This document shows positions 44,237 through 53,749 of a DNA stretch of 54,503 nucleotides, piece by piece. The notes below the pieces were generated by a model. It did not search any database, was not told the DNA's origin, and saw only the letters and a list, made by a program, of their open reading frames with translations. The stretch's first letter is position 1, and each line of letters begins with the position of its first letter. Source of the stretch: Candidatus Bathyarchaeota archaeon (GTDB taxonomy: Archaea; Thermoproteota; Bathyarchaeia; Bathyarchaeales; DTEX01); NCBI GenBank assembly GCA_018396655.1, contig JAGTQF010000006.1, positions 1 through 54,503 on the forward strand. Reading direction: 5' to 3'. Position numbers and translations under genes: made by a program.

Positions 44237-44764
44237 TCACCATGGGTTGTCCTTGAGACGCATGAGATACGCTATGAAGTTAACTAGGAGATGTATTGGT
44301 CCGGTTAAGACGATTATTATGAGGGCTCTTACCGGAGAGAGTGAATGTGGAGCTATAGCTAACGCGAAGAGCAATGCGAAGAGTACGAAATCTATCTGGT
44401 CGACTATTGGAAGAGGGGCTCCGGGCTTAAGATTAAGCCTCCTCTTTATGAATGAGCCTACTAAGTCTCCTATTAGGGCTCCAAGTGATAACCCAAATCC
44501 AAGAAAAACGCTTACCTCTGGTAGGCCGTAGGCTGAAGCTGTTGGATTAATTGTCTCCTGAATCCATCCAACTAATGTGCCAATTAATAGGCCTGATATG
44601 AAGCCCCTATATGTCTTATGTGAGCCGAAGATTGGCTTTCCATCAATAAAATTTCTTCCACAGTCGATTGGTTTACCCCCTCCAAATATTACTGGTGACG
44701 CGTTTGCGCAGTAGGCTGGGAAAACATAATATAATGCGCCAATTATCTCGTTAAGCACTGACAT
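44237..44764 (-). CDS. carS: CDP-archaeol synthase CarS
   Basis: 175-residue integral membrane enzyme that activates unsaturated archaeol with CTP for archaeal phospholipid synthesis. The DUF46/CarS pattern is clear: PAYCANASPVIFGGGKPID, GSHKTYRGFISG, GALIGDLVGSFIKRR, and PIVDQIDF, with about five hydrophobic helices. 21 bases downstream of radB on the same strand. Confidence 0.93.
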   Translation of the reverse strand: MSVLNEIIGALYYVFPAYCANASPVIFGGGKPIDCGRNFIDGKPIFGSHKTYRGFISGLLIGTLVGWIQETINPTASAYGLPEVSVFLGFGLSLGALIGDLVGSFIKRRLNLKPGAPLPIVDQIDFVLFALLFALAIAPHSLSPVRALIIIVLTGPIHLLVNFIAYLMRLKDNPW

Positions 44765-44785
44765 TAAATGCTACCCCCCTAATCA

Positions 44786-45490
44786 CTAGATAAGACTTAA
44801 TTTACCGTATTCACCCACGCCCTCCTCACCAATAGATAGGTATAATGTTATCTTTTTTTCGACCCCACTGCTTCTCTCAACGATTGCCCTAACCACACCA
44901 TGCCTACTAGTCCTATATAAACCCACTATCGCCGTAGACCAGTATCTGAGAACCCTTGACGCAACCGGTTCGATTAGAGCCTCAACATCGGTTAAGACGC
45001 TTCTAACTTGGCTTGTAATTAAGACTGGTATTTGAAATCTTTTTGCGATGTGAGAGAGCATTGCTGCTTGCCGATTTATCTCCCTATTAGCCTTAAAGGC
45101 ATCCTCTCTGCTGACGGTTTCTAGGCGGTATAAGGAGGTTATGGTATCAAAGGCTATTAATCCGACGCTTCTGCTAATATACTTTTCTAGGTCGTCTAAG
45201 AGTTTAGATTGCTCTTCTAATGTTGATGGCGTGAAGAGGATTATGGACTGCAAGATTTCATTAAAGTCTCGTGGTGCAATCTGCATGAGCCTTCTGGGCG
45301 AGAACGTCCCATCGGTGTCGATAAAAATCGTCTTATATTCCATCCTCGCGGCGTTCACTGAGCATTGGATTGCTAGACTAGTCTTTCCCGTTTCAGCCTC
45401 ACCATAAATTAGCGTTAATCCTCCAGGCTGAAGCCCCCCATCTAGGGCTTTATCAAGTGGAAGGCAGCCGGTAGGTATCCAGCGGACCAA
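44786..45490 (-). CDS. radB: RecA-family protein RadB
   Basis: 234 residues, RecA core only: Walker A GEAETGKTSLA, FIDTDGTFSPRRL, Walker B LIAFDTITSLYRLE, and LITSQVRSVL. Lacks the N-terminal helix-hairpin-helix domain of RadA, as expected for RadB, an accessory recombination factor. It starts MVRWIPTGCLPLDKALDGGL. RadB is common in Euryarchaeota and less so in Crenarchaeota, which bears on lineage. Confidence 0.88.
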   Translation of the reverse strand: MVRWIPTGCLPLDKALDGGLQPGGLTLIYGEAETGKTSLAIQCSVNAARMEYKTIFIDTDGTFSPRRLMQIAPRDFNEILQSIILFTPSTLEEQSKLLDDLEKYISRSVGLIAFDTITSLYRLETVSREDAFKANREINRQAAMLSHIAKRFQIPVLITSQVRSVLTDVEALIEPVASRVLRYWSTAIVGLYRTSRHGVVRAIVERSSGVEKKITLYLSIGEEGVGEYGKLSLI

Positions 45491-45577
45491 TTAACCCCAC
45501 GATAAAAGAAGATTGCAATTAAAAATTTAAATCTAGTCTTCCTTTAGTAATGAATTAGTGTTGCTGGGCGTAATGTT

Positions 45578-46216
45578 ATGAGGGTTAGAGCTCGAATAGC
45601 CGTCGCAACAGTCTCGGGAAGAGCATATTATAAGCTTGTCAATGAGCTTAAGGGCAGGGATATCCCCTTCCTAAGCATAGTGCCAGGTGAGCCTATACCC
45701 CCATCAGTCAGGGTTGTGATAACGACTAAGAGTGAGGTAAACCTAATAAACCACCCCCAAATCTTAGTTTACGACGAATCAGCAGACCCCTCAAACATAA
45801 TAAATGAGGCCCTGAGAATAATAATGAATAAGGAGGCTTATGAGGAGCTCACGATTGGAGTCGACCCGGGTAAAACTTTTGGCATTGCGATACTTGCAGA
45901 TGGCAAAATCCTTAAGAGGGAGGAGGGTTTAAGCATGGAGAGGGCAATAGACCTTATATTGTCCGAGCTAGGAAGGACCCCCGCTAAATCTAAGAGGATT
46001 AGAATTGGAAGGGGTGTGCCAGACTTAGCTGAAGAGATTGCCAGTAGGCTTGAGAAATCTTTCCTCCATGATACTATCGCTATTGAGATGGTTGATGAGG
46101 AGGGCACAAGCACGATGAGGGATAAAGGCTTTAAGAGAAAGCTGAGTGATGCTGACTCAGCCATAAAAATAGCCTCCAAGAAGGGTGAAGCACGCTTAAG
46201 GGGTGCTGCCCAATGA
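45578..46216 (+). CDS. Predicted RNase H-fold protein, partner of the Clp1 kinase
   Basis: 212 residues. After an N-terminal domain of about 85 residues, the sequence TIGVDPGKTFGIAIL looks like the first strand of a RuvC/YqgF-type RNase H fold (Asp96). AIEMVDEEGTS could supply the second acid and KLSDADSAIKIAS the final Asp, as in RuvC-like D-x-x-D-A ends. Function unknown. It overlaps the Clp1-type kinase gene by 4 bases (GTG near ATGA), so the two are translated together. Confidence 0.6.
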   Translation: MRVRARIAVATVSGRAYYKLVNELKGRDIPFLSIVPGEPIPPSVRVVITTKSEVNLINHPQILVYDESADPSNIINEALRIIMNKEAYEELTIGVDPGKTFGIAILADGKILKREEGLSMERAIDLILSELGRTPAKSKRIRIGRGVPDLAEEIASRLEKSFLHDTIAIEMVDEEGTSTMRDKGFKRKLSDADSAIKIASKKGEARLRGAAQ

Positions 46217-47490
46217 AGCAGAGTATAGAAAAGGGGAAGACCCTCCTCATCGATGGGCCCGCATGCATCGCCCTCTATTCTGGCGCTTTAAGGGCCTTCG
46301 GTGCACCAATAAAGGTTGGAGAGCACATTATAATCCGAAGGGGAAGGCGTATACCAATAGAGGCTATAGAGGACTCTCAAATCGAAATTCTCTTAGGAAA
46401 CTCGGCTTCATTTAGTTTGATAGATGAGAACCCGATACCGGATTCATGGAGGAACGCTGCCGACAAAATACTCTCAATAGACGGAAGGGTCGAAATTGTT
46501 GTACTAGGGAACGTGGATTCTGGAAAGACTAGCTTCTGCACTTACCTGGCGAACGTTGCATTCGAAAGAGGGCGCAGCGTGGCCCTTATAGATGGAGATT
46601 TGGGGCAGTCGGATATAGGTCCGCCTGGGACTCTTGGATTAAGTCTCATTAGAAGCCCGGTTATAGACCCATTCAACCTCCAGCCAGACTATGTAATCTT
46701 TATTGGGAATACAAGCCCTTCGAGCGTTGTACAGCCGACCATAAATGGCCTAGTGGATTTGAGGGATAAAGCCCTAAACATGGGTTCATCCTTCGTAGTC
46801 ATCAACACGGATGGTTGGGTTGAGGGCCTAGATGCAATAAATTATAAGCGCCACCTAATTAGGAGACTGCAGCCAAACTTCGTCGTTATTATAGGGAGTG
46901 AAGAGCCCCTTAAGCCTCTAATTGATTCATTATCCAGCCTAGAGGTTAACATCATACTGGTTGAGACGCCTAGAAACGTTAAACGAAGAGATAGAGAGAC
47001 CAGGAAGATGATTAGGGAAGCCTCATACAGGAAGTATTTAAGAGATGCTAAAGTCCGCTCCTATCCAATAAGCTGGATAAAAGTTGATGGACATATGGAG
47101 ATTGCGGGTAAACCTGACCAGGCGCTTAAGGAGAGGATTGAGGGGATTTTAGGTGAGAAAATCGTTTACTGTGAGGGGACACAAAACTCCATCATACTAG
47201 TGTTAGATGAGAGGGCGAATTTAAGCAATGAAGCGAGGGCGAAATTATCCGCTGAACTAAATAGGCCAATTAGAATCATGCGCAAAGGTGAGGAGAGAGG
47301 GCTCCTAGTGGCCCTAGAGGACGGTAATGGCAGGTTCCTTGGGATTGGAACAATTCAATGCATTGATTTTGAGCGGGGTACACTAAAAGTTTACACTAAT
47401 GTGGAAGGGTCTGTCTTAAGGGTCCACATTGGTCAGATAAGGCTTGATGATAAGGGTAATGAGGTTGAGATAATTTCTAGAAGCACCTAA
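46213..47490 (+). CDS. Clp1/Grc3-type polynucleotide 5'-hydroxyl kinase
   Basis: 425 residues. Walker A VLGNVDSGKTSFC, DGDLGQSDIGPPGTL (substrate loop and Walker B region), FIGNTSPSS, and VINTDGWVEG follow the Clp1/Grc3 order. A C-terminal beta domain (FLGIGTIQCIDFERGTL) is usual for archaeal members. The family phosphorylates RNA 5'-hydroxyl ends, such as those left by the splicing endonuclease or CRISPR/RNase cleavage. It lies 8 kb from an intron-bearing cbf5 and a three-intron tRNA, which makes an RNA-processing role attractive but unproven. Confidence 0.88.
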   Translation: MKQSIEKGKTLLIDGPACIALYSGALRAFGAPIKVGEHIIIRRGRRIPIEAIEDSQIEILLGNSASFSLIDENPIPDSWRNAADKILSIDGRVEIVVLGNVDSGKTSFCTYLANVAFERGRSVALIDGDLGQSDIGPPGTLGLSLIRSPVIDPFNLQPDYVIFIGNTSPSSVVQPTINGLVDLRDKALNMGSSFVVINTDGWVEGLDAINYKRHLIRRLQPNFVVIIGSEEPLKPLIDSLSSLEVNIILVETPRNVKRRDRETRKMIREASYRKYLRDAKVRSYPISWIKVDGHMEIAGKPDQALKERIEGILGEKIVYCEGTQNSIILVLDERANLSNEARAKLSAELNRPIRIMRKGEERGLLVALEDGNGRFLGIGTIQCIDFERGTLKVYTNVEGSVLRVHIGQIRLDDKGNEVEIISRST

Positions 47491-48155
47491 ATACCCGCTG
47501 AGGGGCAGAGTGCGTTAACTGGGCATTTCTGGCAGACCGGCTTTCTAGCCCGGCAGAATCTTCTTCCTAGCGCTATGAAAAGCATGTGGACGGCAAAATA
47601 GTCCCTAGGCTCGTATAGCTCTTCAAGCCTGCTTCTAACGCCCTCATAATCCTTTACATCCATGGGTACTAGACCGAGTCTCCTAGAGACCCTATTAACA
47701 TGAGTATCCACTGGTAGAACTGGTCTACCAGCACAGAAGAGCAGCAGTATATCGGCTGTTTTAGGGCCAACTCCCGGTAAGCTTAGGAGTTTCTCCCTTG
47801 CCTCATTTAGCGGCGTCGAATATATAAAGTCGAGTCTCCCACCGAAATCCTCAAGTATAATCCTTGCAACACTCTTGATGACTAAAGTCTTATTCTTATA
47901 TAAGCCCGCAACCCTTAGGGCTTCCTCAATATCTCTGTTCTCCGCCTCCGCCAAACTTTTAGGGGTTATAGGCATTTTAGACGAGAGCCTCTCGAAGGCC
48001 CTTCTTGTGTTCACCTCAGCAGTCGACTGGCTTATTATTGTCCTAATGAGGGTTTTAAATGGGTCTACGCAAACCTCCGAGATATCCGGAAGCTGGAAGC
48101 TGCCTCTTAAAATGCTTAGAATAGTTTTAGCCCTATTCACTTCGCTCTCCATCAT
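47487..48155 (-). CDS. nth: Endonuclease III
   Basis: 222-residue base-excision-repair glycosylase/AP lyase. Helix-hairpin-helix with catalytic Lys LPGVGPKTAD, the Asp loop PVDTHVNRVSRRLG, and a C-terminal [4Fe-4S] site with C-x6-C-x2-C-x5-C spacing (CRARKPVCQKCPVNALC). Convergent with the Clp1 gene and overlapping its stop. Confidence 0.93.
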   Translation of the reverse strand: MMESEVNRAKTILSILRGSFQLPDISEVCVDPFKTLIRTIISQSTAEVNTRRAFERLSSKMPITPKSLAEAENRDIEEALRVAGLYKNKTLVIKSVARIILEDFGGRLDFIYSTPLNEAREKLLSLPGVGPKTADILLLFCAGRPVLPVDTHVNRVSRRLGLVPMDVKDYEGVRSRLEELYEPRDYFAVHMLFIALGRRFCRARKPVCQKCPVNALCPSAGI

Positions 48156-48248
48156 CCTCCTCCAAACTAAAGTATTTCGGTAAGTAAGCGTTAACTTTAA
48201 ATTATTTTAGCACCTATTTTGTCAAAATATCATTTGGGGGTGATATAT

Positions 48249-48665
48249 TTGGTTAATATTGAGGGCTATGAGATTCTTGAGGGATTATATTATTCGAAGG
48301 ATTGGATGTGGATTAAAATAGAGGATGGCAAGGTTAGGATAGGTGTAACTGACTACGCCCAGAAGCAGATGCGCGAAATAGTCTTCGCTGAACTACCGAG
48401 CGTTGGGGCCCAAGTGAGGAAAGGCGAACCCTTCGGAACGCTTGAATCAGTTAAGGCTGTATCAGACCTAGTCTCACCTTTAACTGGTAGGGTTGTTGAG
48501 GTGAACGAGCGGGCAAGCGGAAGCCCAGAGGTTATTAATGAGGACCCATATGGTGAGGGGTGGTTAATAGTTATTGAGCCAGCCAATCTAGAGGAGGAGC
48601 TTAAAACTCTAATGAATTTTGAGCAAGCTGTCGAGTGGTATAAGAGCGTCATAAGGGAAAGATGA
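48249..48665 (+). CDS. gcvH: Glycine cleavage system H protein
   Basis: 138 residues with KDWMWIKIEDGKVRIGVTDYAQ at the start (here KDWMWIK then VRIGVTDYAQ), the lipoyl-lysine in ESVKAVSDL, and EDPYGEGWLIVI. TTG start at 48249 with GGGGGTGA 6 bases upstream. No T, P or L protein is beside it; instead it overlaps a pyridine nucleotide-disulfide oxidoreductase by 4 bases, so the H protein may serve that flavoenzyme as well as, or instead of, glycine cleavage. Confidence 0.9.
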   Translation: MVNIEGYEILEGLYYSKDWMWIKIEDGKVRIGVTDYAQKQMREIVFAELPSVGAQVRKGEPFGTLESVKAVSDLVSPLTGRVVEVNERASGSPEVINEDPYGEGWLIVIEPANLEEELKTLMNFEQAVEWYKSVIRER

Positions 48666-50011
48666 ATATGCCTAAGAGAATAGTTATTATTGGGGGCCAT
48701 GCTGCTGGATGCGATGCTGCAGCCGCAGCCAGGCTTACCGATAGGGAAGCCGAAATAATAATGCTGACTAATGAGCGTTATGCTGGTTATTCACGCTGTG
48801 GATTACCCTTTGTTATAGGCGGGCATATAAAGAGCTTCCAGGACCTAATAGTTTTTCCACCATCATACTTCAAGATGAATAGAATAGACTTGAGGCTTGA
48901 GGCTAACGTTACAAATATTGATGTGAAGGCAAAAACAGTTGAGGTTCAATATAAGGATGGGCGCGTAGAAAGACTACAGTACGATAGCCTGATAATCGCT
49001 ACTGGAGCGAGAGCCGCTGTTCCGCCTATTAAGGGTAGGGAGAAGAGGGGTATTCATGTTCTGAGAACTATAGATGATGGTGAAATGATAGAGCAGTCTA
49101 TTAAAGATTCTAAGTCAGCGGTTGTCATAGGGGCTGGCCTAATAGGTTTGGAGCTCGGTGTAGCCCTTCTGGAGCGCGGCTTAAAGACGACGATAGTTGA
49201 GCTTTTGCCACAGGTTCTTCCAGCAATGCTCGATAAGGATATGGCCGACCTCGTTCAGAGGGAACTTGAGAAGAAAGGTTTAAGAATAATCACCGGCCGC
49301 TCTGTTGATGAAATAGTTGGCGACGATAGAGTTAGCGGGGTCTCGGTTGCTGGCGAGAATATTCCGGCAGACATGGTTGTTATCGCGACTGGCGTCAGGG
49401 GTAACGTTGAGCTAGCGCAGAAAGCCGGAATAGAGCTCGGTGAAACAAAATTAATTAAAGTTAATATGCGCATGGAGACGAACATTAAGGATGTTTACGC
49501 ATGTGGAGACTGTGTTGAGTCAATAAACCTCATAACTAAGCGGCCAGTCGTATGTCAGCTTGGAACAACGGCCGTTCGGCAGGCGAGGGTTGCTGGAATA
49601 AATGCAGCTGGCGGATACGCCATATTTCCAGGAGTTTTGGGGGCATCCGTTACTAGACTCTTCGATATGGAGATAGGTGCTGTTGGATTAACCGAGGCTG
49701 CAGCTCAGAGAGCCGGAATTGAGGCTGTCTCCATGTCGCTTAGTGGGAAGACTAGGGCTCAATATTATCCCGGGGCACAGCCAGTAAGAGTAAAGCTCAT
49801 TGTGGAGAAGGAGACTGAGAGGATTATTGGGGCGCAGATAATTGGCGGTGAGGGTGTAGCACAGAGAATAAACGCAATATCCTTCGCGATTCTTAAGGAG
49901 ATGAGTGTGAGGGAGCTGGCGAGGGCTGAGACGTGTTATGCGCCACCAGTCTCAGAGACGTGGGACCCAATGATATTGGCAGCTCAGGCTCTCCTAAGGA
50001 AACTAAAGTGA
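48662..50011 (+). CDS. NADH oxidase / CoA-disulfide reductase-like flavoprotein
   Basis: 449 residues of the single-Cys disulfide reductase group. FAD motif VIIGGHAAGCDAAAAARL, active Cys in GYSRCGLPFVIGG, NAD motif VIGAGLIGLELGVALLERG, ATGVRGN, YACGDCVE, and the C-terminal dimerisation domain. Such enzymes reduce CoA disulfide, polysulfide or oxygen. Overlap with gcvH suggests a possible lipoyl-linked substrate (inference). Confidence 0.88.
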   Translation: MNMPKRIVIIGGHAAGCDAAAAARLTDREAEIIMLTNERYAGYSRCGLPFVIGGHIKSFQDLIVFPPSYFKMNRIDLRLEANVTNIDVKAKTVEVQYKDGRVERLQYDSLIIATGARAAVPPIKGREKRGIHVLRTIDDGEMIEQSIKDSKSAVVIGAGLIGLELGVALLERGLKTTIVELLPQVLPAMLDKDMADLVQRELEKKGLRIITGRSVDEIVGDDRVSGVSVAGENIPADMVVIATGVRGNVELAQKAGIELGETKLIKVNMRMETNIKDVYACGDCVESINLITKRPVVCQLGTTAVRQARVAGINAAGGYAIFPGVLGASVTRLFDMEIGAVGLTEAAAQRAGIEAVSMSLSGKTRAQYYPGAQPVRVKLIVEKETERIIGAQIIGGEGVAQRINAISFAILKEMSVRELARAETCYAPPVSETWDPMILAAQALLRKLK

Positions 50012-50096
50012 ACCCTTCTCCCCTCACCTACTTTTCTCTTATTATGTGGCTTTGCTTTGGCTATATACTGACGGAATAGGGAGACCGGAGTTTACG

Positions 50097-50546
50097 CTAT
50101 TTGTCAGCTATCTTCTTTATATTTTCAAGCTCGCTTTTATCCGGCTCCCTCACAGAGAGCCATGCCTCGAGAATCTCCCTACCCACTTGTGGCGTTGTTA
50201 ATCTTCCACTTATGGCCAGGACATTTGCATCATTCCATAGTCTGGCGCCTCTAGCTGACTCAGCGTCAAAGCATAGAGCGGCCCTAACACCCCTAACTTT
50301 ATTAGCCGCTATGGAAACACCAGTTCCAGTATAACATATTACTATCCCGAAATTAGCCCTCCCCTCAGCCACATCTAGAGCTACTGAGAATGCAACATCA
50401 GGCCATGGCTCAACCTTGCCGGTTTCAAATGCACCGTAAGCCTTAACCTCAAACCCCCTCCTCTTTAATTCTTCATGGAGTGCTATAGCCACTGGATATA
50501 GGTCATCCGAGCCTATCGAGACCCTCAATTGCCTTGAATTCAGCAT
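50097..50546 (-). CDS. Ribose-5-phosphate isomerase B family (RpiB/LacAB)
   Basis: 149 residues from MLNSRQLRVSIGSDD. The catalytic region IVICYTGTGVSIAANKVRGVRAAL is recognisable (here IVICYTGTG then SIAANKVRGVRAAL), and NDANVLAISGR follows. It has CYTGTG in place of the usual CGTG loop. Interconverts ribose- and ribulose-5-phosphate, or a related aldose phosphate. The in-frame extension to 50657 would overlap the divergent ABC gene start and is not used. Confidence 0.85.
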   Translation of the reverse strand: MLNSRQLRVSIGSDDLYPVAIALHEELKRRGFEVKAYGAFETGKVEPWPDVAFSVALDVAEGRANFGIVICYTGTGVSIAANKVRGVRAALCFDAESARGARLWNDANVLAISGRLTTPQVGREILEAWLSVREPDKSELENIKKIADK

Positions 50547-50608
50547 ACACTTATCCTCATCCTTTATATATGAGAGCGATTCCTTATAGAGTTTGGTGCC
50601 TAAAGCCG

Positions 50609-51541
50609 ATGGATTTAGCGATCGAAACCATTGATTTAACGAAAAAGTATGGGTCATTAGTTGCCGTGAATAGGCTTAATCTGAGGGTTATCAAGGGAAC
50701 AATCCACGGATTTTTGGGACCGAATGGAGCTGGAAAGACAACAACAATAAAGATCCTTGTTGGTCTTCTGAAGCCGGATGGTGGGCGCGCGATAGTTTTA
50801 GGCGAGGAGGTTCATGGAGACAATCCAAGGGCGAGGTTAAAGATAGGTTATATGCCGGAGCTACCGAAGTTTCCAAGGCATCTTAAGGGCTGGGAACTCC
50901 TTGACATTTATGGGCAGATGTATGGTATGCCACTTCAGGAGCGGAGAGCCCGCATAAAAAGGCTTATGGAGGTTGTTGGGCTTAAGGGTAGAGAAAACGA
51001 CCTAATAGGTGAGTATAGTAAGGGTATGCAGCAGAGGCTCGGAATAGCACAGGCGCTATTAAGTGAGCCCGAGCTAGTCATATTGGATGAGCCCAGCTTA
51101 GGCCTAGACCCGGTTGGCATGGTTGAGGTTAGGGAGATGATTAGGGAGATAGCGAAGGATGGTGTTACAATATTCCTATCATCACACCTTCTATCCGAGG
51201 TTGAGCAAGTATGCACCCATATAAGTATCATACATAGGGGCATATGCCTAGCGGAGGGCCCTCTCAAGGATATTATTAGCAAGATTTCTGGCACAGCCAT
51301 ATTAGAGGTTGAGGTGGCTGAGACGCCGGATAAAATTGTGGAGGCTGTTAAAAGATTACCTTTCGTCTCAAATATTCATGTTGAGGGAAGCAAGGTTATG
51401 ATTGAGACGAATGCTGATGGGGATGTTAGGCCCCAGATATCGAGGGCTATAATCGAGACTGGAGGCACAATAATCTATATGAATGTTAAGATGAGAAGCC
51501 TTGAGGAAGCATTTATGCGCCTCATAATGAAATCGGGGTGA
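50609..51541 (+). CDS. ABC transporter ATP-binding protein
   Basis: 310 residues. Walker A GPNGAGKTTTIK, Q-loop region MPELPKFP, signature EYSKGMQQRLG, Walker B LVILDEPSLGLDP and switch His FLSSHLLSE are complete. The C-terminal 80 residues form the accessory domain seen in DrrA/NatA-type exporters. Start at the ATG at 50609 (MDLAIETIDLTKKYG). It overlaps the permease gene by 4 bases. Confidence 0.93.
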   Translation: MDLAIETIDLTKKYGSLVAVNRLNLRVIKGTIHGFLGPNGAGKTTTIKILVGLLKPDGGRAIVLGEEVHGDNPRARLKIGYMPELPKFPRHLKGWELLDIYGQMYGMPLQERRARIKRLMEVVGLKGRENDLIGEYSKGMQQRLGIAQALLSEPELVILDEPSLGLDPVGMVEVREMIREIAKDGVTIFLSSHLLSEVEQVCTHISIIHRGICLAEGPLKDIISKISGTAILEVEVAETPDKIVEAVKRLPFVSNIHVEGSKVMIETNADGDVRPQISRAIIETGGTIIYMNVKMRSLEEAFMRLIMKSG

Positions 51542-52509
51542 GCGTTATGGACAAACCATGGAAGAGGGAGCCAAAGTTAATAGGGCAGCTATGGGCTGTC
51601 GTAAGGTATGAGTTGCTATGGAATATTAGAAAAAAGAAGTTCATAGGCGTGCTAATAGTGGCATTTGCGATTACAACGTTAAATCTTACTCTACCAGTAA
51701 TCCTTAGAAGAACATATAATATGCCTATTGAAGCCAACCCGGACTACGTTATATCAAATAGTGGAATGGGCGGTTTAATGCTATTTTTATTTGCCCTTGT
51801 AACTGTAATGAATAGCATATCCGGAGAGTTTGAGGGCGGGACGATAGTTCCATTATTAACGAAGCCGGTCTCTAGAACGCTCATCTTAATTGGAAAGATT
51901 GTTGCGGCTTTCATTACAATATTTGCTGCTTACCTGCTTTTATACGCCTATATGATTGTTGGAGGAACCCTAATATACGGGTCCCAGAATAACCTAAACC
52001 TCACACCGCTATGTATTTTGGGAGACCTGCTTAGCACATTTGTTTGGGTATCGATTATATTAGCATTAGGCTCACTCACGAAGAACACTATTTTGACATC
52101 GGTTATTGCCATAATGGTTTTTCTCGCAATGAATATAGGTTCATCAATAATATCGGTCTTTACTGAAAGCGCGTGGATGCTGCATTATCTTCCAGGTAAT
52201 GGAGCCGCCGGATATATTAAAGTGGTGGGGCAGCCAATGGTATACGCAGGTAGCATCTCAACCGGAACTGATAATATAACGAAAATGATAATCCAATATT
52301 GTCTCCATCCATCAGTAAACGTCACTTACGTTAAGGTGGAATGGAGGGGAGGGACACCGCAAGGAGGCTTATCAAGTCTGCTTAAAGAGTTATACTCAGA
52401 ACCTCTATCGTTAGTTCTCTTTAGGGCCATATCCGTGGCAGCAGCCTATATAATTGCCCTGATTACCCTAGCATGGTATGTTTTTAAGCGTACTCAAATA
52501 CTCGAATAA
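51538..52509 (+). CDS. ABC-2 type permease
   Basis: 323 residues with six or so membrane helices (FIGVLIVAFAITTLNL, LMLFLFALVTVMNSI, FITIFAAYLLLYAYMI, TSVIAIMVFLAMNIGS and a C-terminal helix). EFEGGTIVPLLTKPVSR is the typical coupling loop of ABC-2 permeases. Partner of the preceding ATPase; substrate unknown. An extracytoplasmic loop of about 110 residues before the last helix is larger than usual. Confidence 0.9.
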   Translation: MSVMDKPWKREPKLIGQLWAVVRYELLWNIRKKKFIGVLIVAFAITTLNLTLPVILRRTYNMPIEANPDYVISNSGMGGLMLFLFALVTVMNSISGEFEGGTIVPLLTKPVSRTLILIGKIVAAFITIFAAYLLLYAYMIVGGTLIYGSQNNLNLTPLCILGDLLSTFVWVSIILALGSLTKNTILTSVIAIMVFLAMNIGSSIISVFTESAWMLHYLPGNGAAGYIKVVGQPMVYAGSISTGTDNITKMIIQYCLHPSVNVTYVKVEWRGGTPQGGLSSLLKELYSEPLSLVLFRAISVAAAYIIALITLAWYVFKRTQILE

Positions 52510-52524
52510 ATCATAAAGCACATT

Positions 52525-53739
52525 TCATTCATATCTTAGAGCAACAACGGGCGGTATCTTTGAGGCTCTATATGCTGGCAATGCGCCCCCAATCAAGCCC
52601 ACCATTATTGTTAGTGAGAGGGTCTGCGCCATTAGGTCGGGGGTTATCTTTGGGCTTAACATGAAGGTTAATCCTATGCCGCTTATCGTTAGACCCCTAG
52701 AGGATAGTATGTGCGCCCCAATTATACCGAATGTTATGCCTATCGAGCCACCAACTAGGCTCATCACTATAGATTCTAGGAGAATTAATAGGAGTATCTG
52801 GTTGCTAGTATAGCCTATAGCCTTCATCACACCTATTTCGCGGGTCCTCTCCATAACCGATGTTATCATGGTAGCGGCTACACCAGCAACTGCAACAGCG
52901 AAGGCCGATAGGGATGTCGAGAAGTTTATGAAGTTTATTGCGCCGGTAACGCTTGAAATCGCTTCGGCTATAGCGCTGAAGGCTATAACTTGCAGCCTAT
53001 CCTCATACTTCGCTCTTAAACTTGAAACAATATCTTTAACGAATGATGGGTCTCGCGCAAGAACAAATATCCCAGACCAATCCTTCAGCCCCAAAAGTTT
53101 CTTGCCAGCCTCTGGACTGAGGAAGACCGTTGAGTCTGGGTCAACTATTAAGGCTCCGCCATACTCCTCAAGTATTGCGCCAACCTTAACGTTTATGTTC
53201 TTTTTGCCGACAATCTTTCCACCTTCAACTTTAGGAATAATTATTGTTACAACATCGTTTGGGACAAAATATTGTTCTCCACCACCCCTATAGGCAACTT
53301 TCCTGCCAATTATACAATAGAGGGTTTCTGAGGGTATCTCCCCCTCGCCTATCTTTAGGCTTCCTATGGCCTCGAAGAGCAGAGCATAGTCTATTGCGAA
53401 TATTGAAACCCTAACCTCCTCAGAACCTCTCTTAACAATTCCCTGCACCGAATAGAATGGCTCAGCCCTCGAAACCTCACGCAAGGACCTAATATAATTT
53501 AGTTCCTCATCGCTCAGCTTATGGTTTTCGGTTGGAAAGACCGCTATCGCATTCTGCCCAAGAGACGTTATCCTCTCAACAATATAATCCGAATAGCTCC
53601 TAACAACAGAGCTCATCATTACTAGGACAAGCGGACCTATGGCAATACCAATAATCGTTAGGGTAGCCCTTATCTTCCTCTCGCTCAATGCCCTTAAAGC
53701 TAGCCTGAAGAAGTCAGCGATAAGCATGTAGAAGCCCAT
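52525..53739 (-). CDS. MacB/FtsX-family ABC permease
   Basis: 404 residues: N-terminal helix in RKIRATLTIIGIAIGPLVLV, a large periplasmic-type domain (about 45-270), then three helices (FAVAVAGVAATMITSV, ILLLILLESIVMSLVGG, LSLTIMVGLIGGALPAYRA) with the family motif TREIGVMKAIGYT and ending PPVVALRYE. Its ATPase is not in the window and may follow or precede the next gene. 10 bases downstream of the S-layer-like gene, so in one operon. Confidence 0.92.
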   Translation of the reverse strand: MGFYMLIADFFRLALRALSERKIRATLTIIGIAIGPLVLVMMSSVVRSYSDYIVERITSLGQNAIAVFPTENHKLSDEELNYIRSLREVSRAEPFYSVQGIVKRGSEEVRVSIFAIDYALLFEAIGSLKIGEGEIPSETLYCIIGRKVAYRGGGEQYFVPNDVVTIIIPKVEGGKIVGKKNINVKVGAILEEYGGALIVDPDSTVFLSPEAGKKLLGLKDWSGIFVLARDPSFVKDIVSSLRAKYEDRLQVIAFSAIAEAISSVTGAINFINFSTSLSAFAVAVAGVAATMITSVMERTREIGVMKAIGYTSNQILLLILLESIVMSLVGGSIGITFGIIGAHILSSRGLTISGIGLTFMLSPKITPDLMAQTLSLTIMVGLIGGALPAYRASKIPPVVALRYE

Positions 53740-53749
53740 GGCAACCGCA

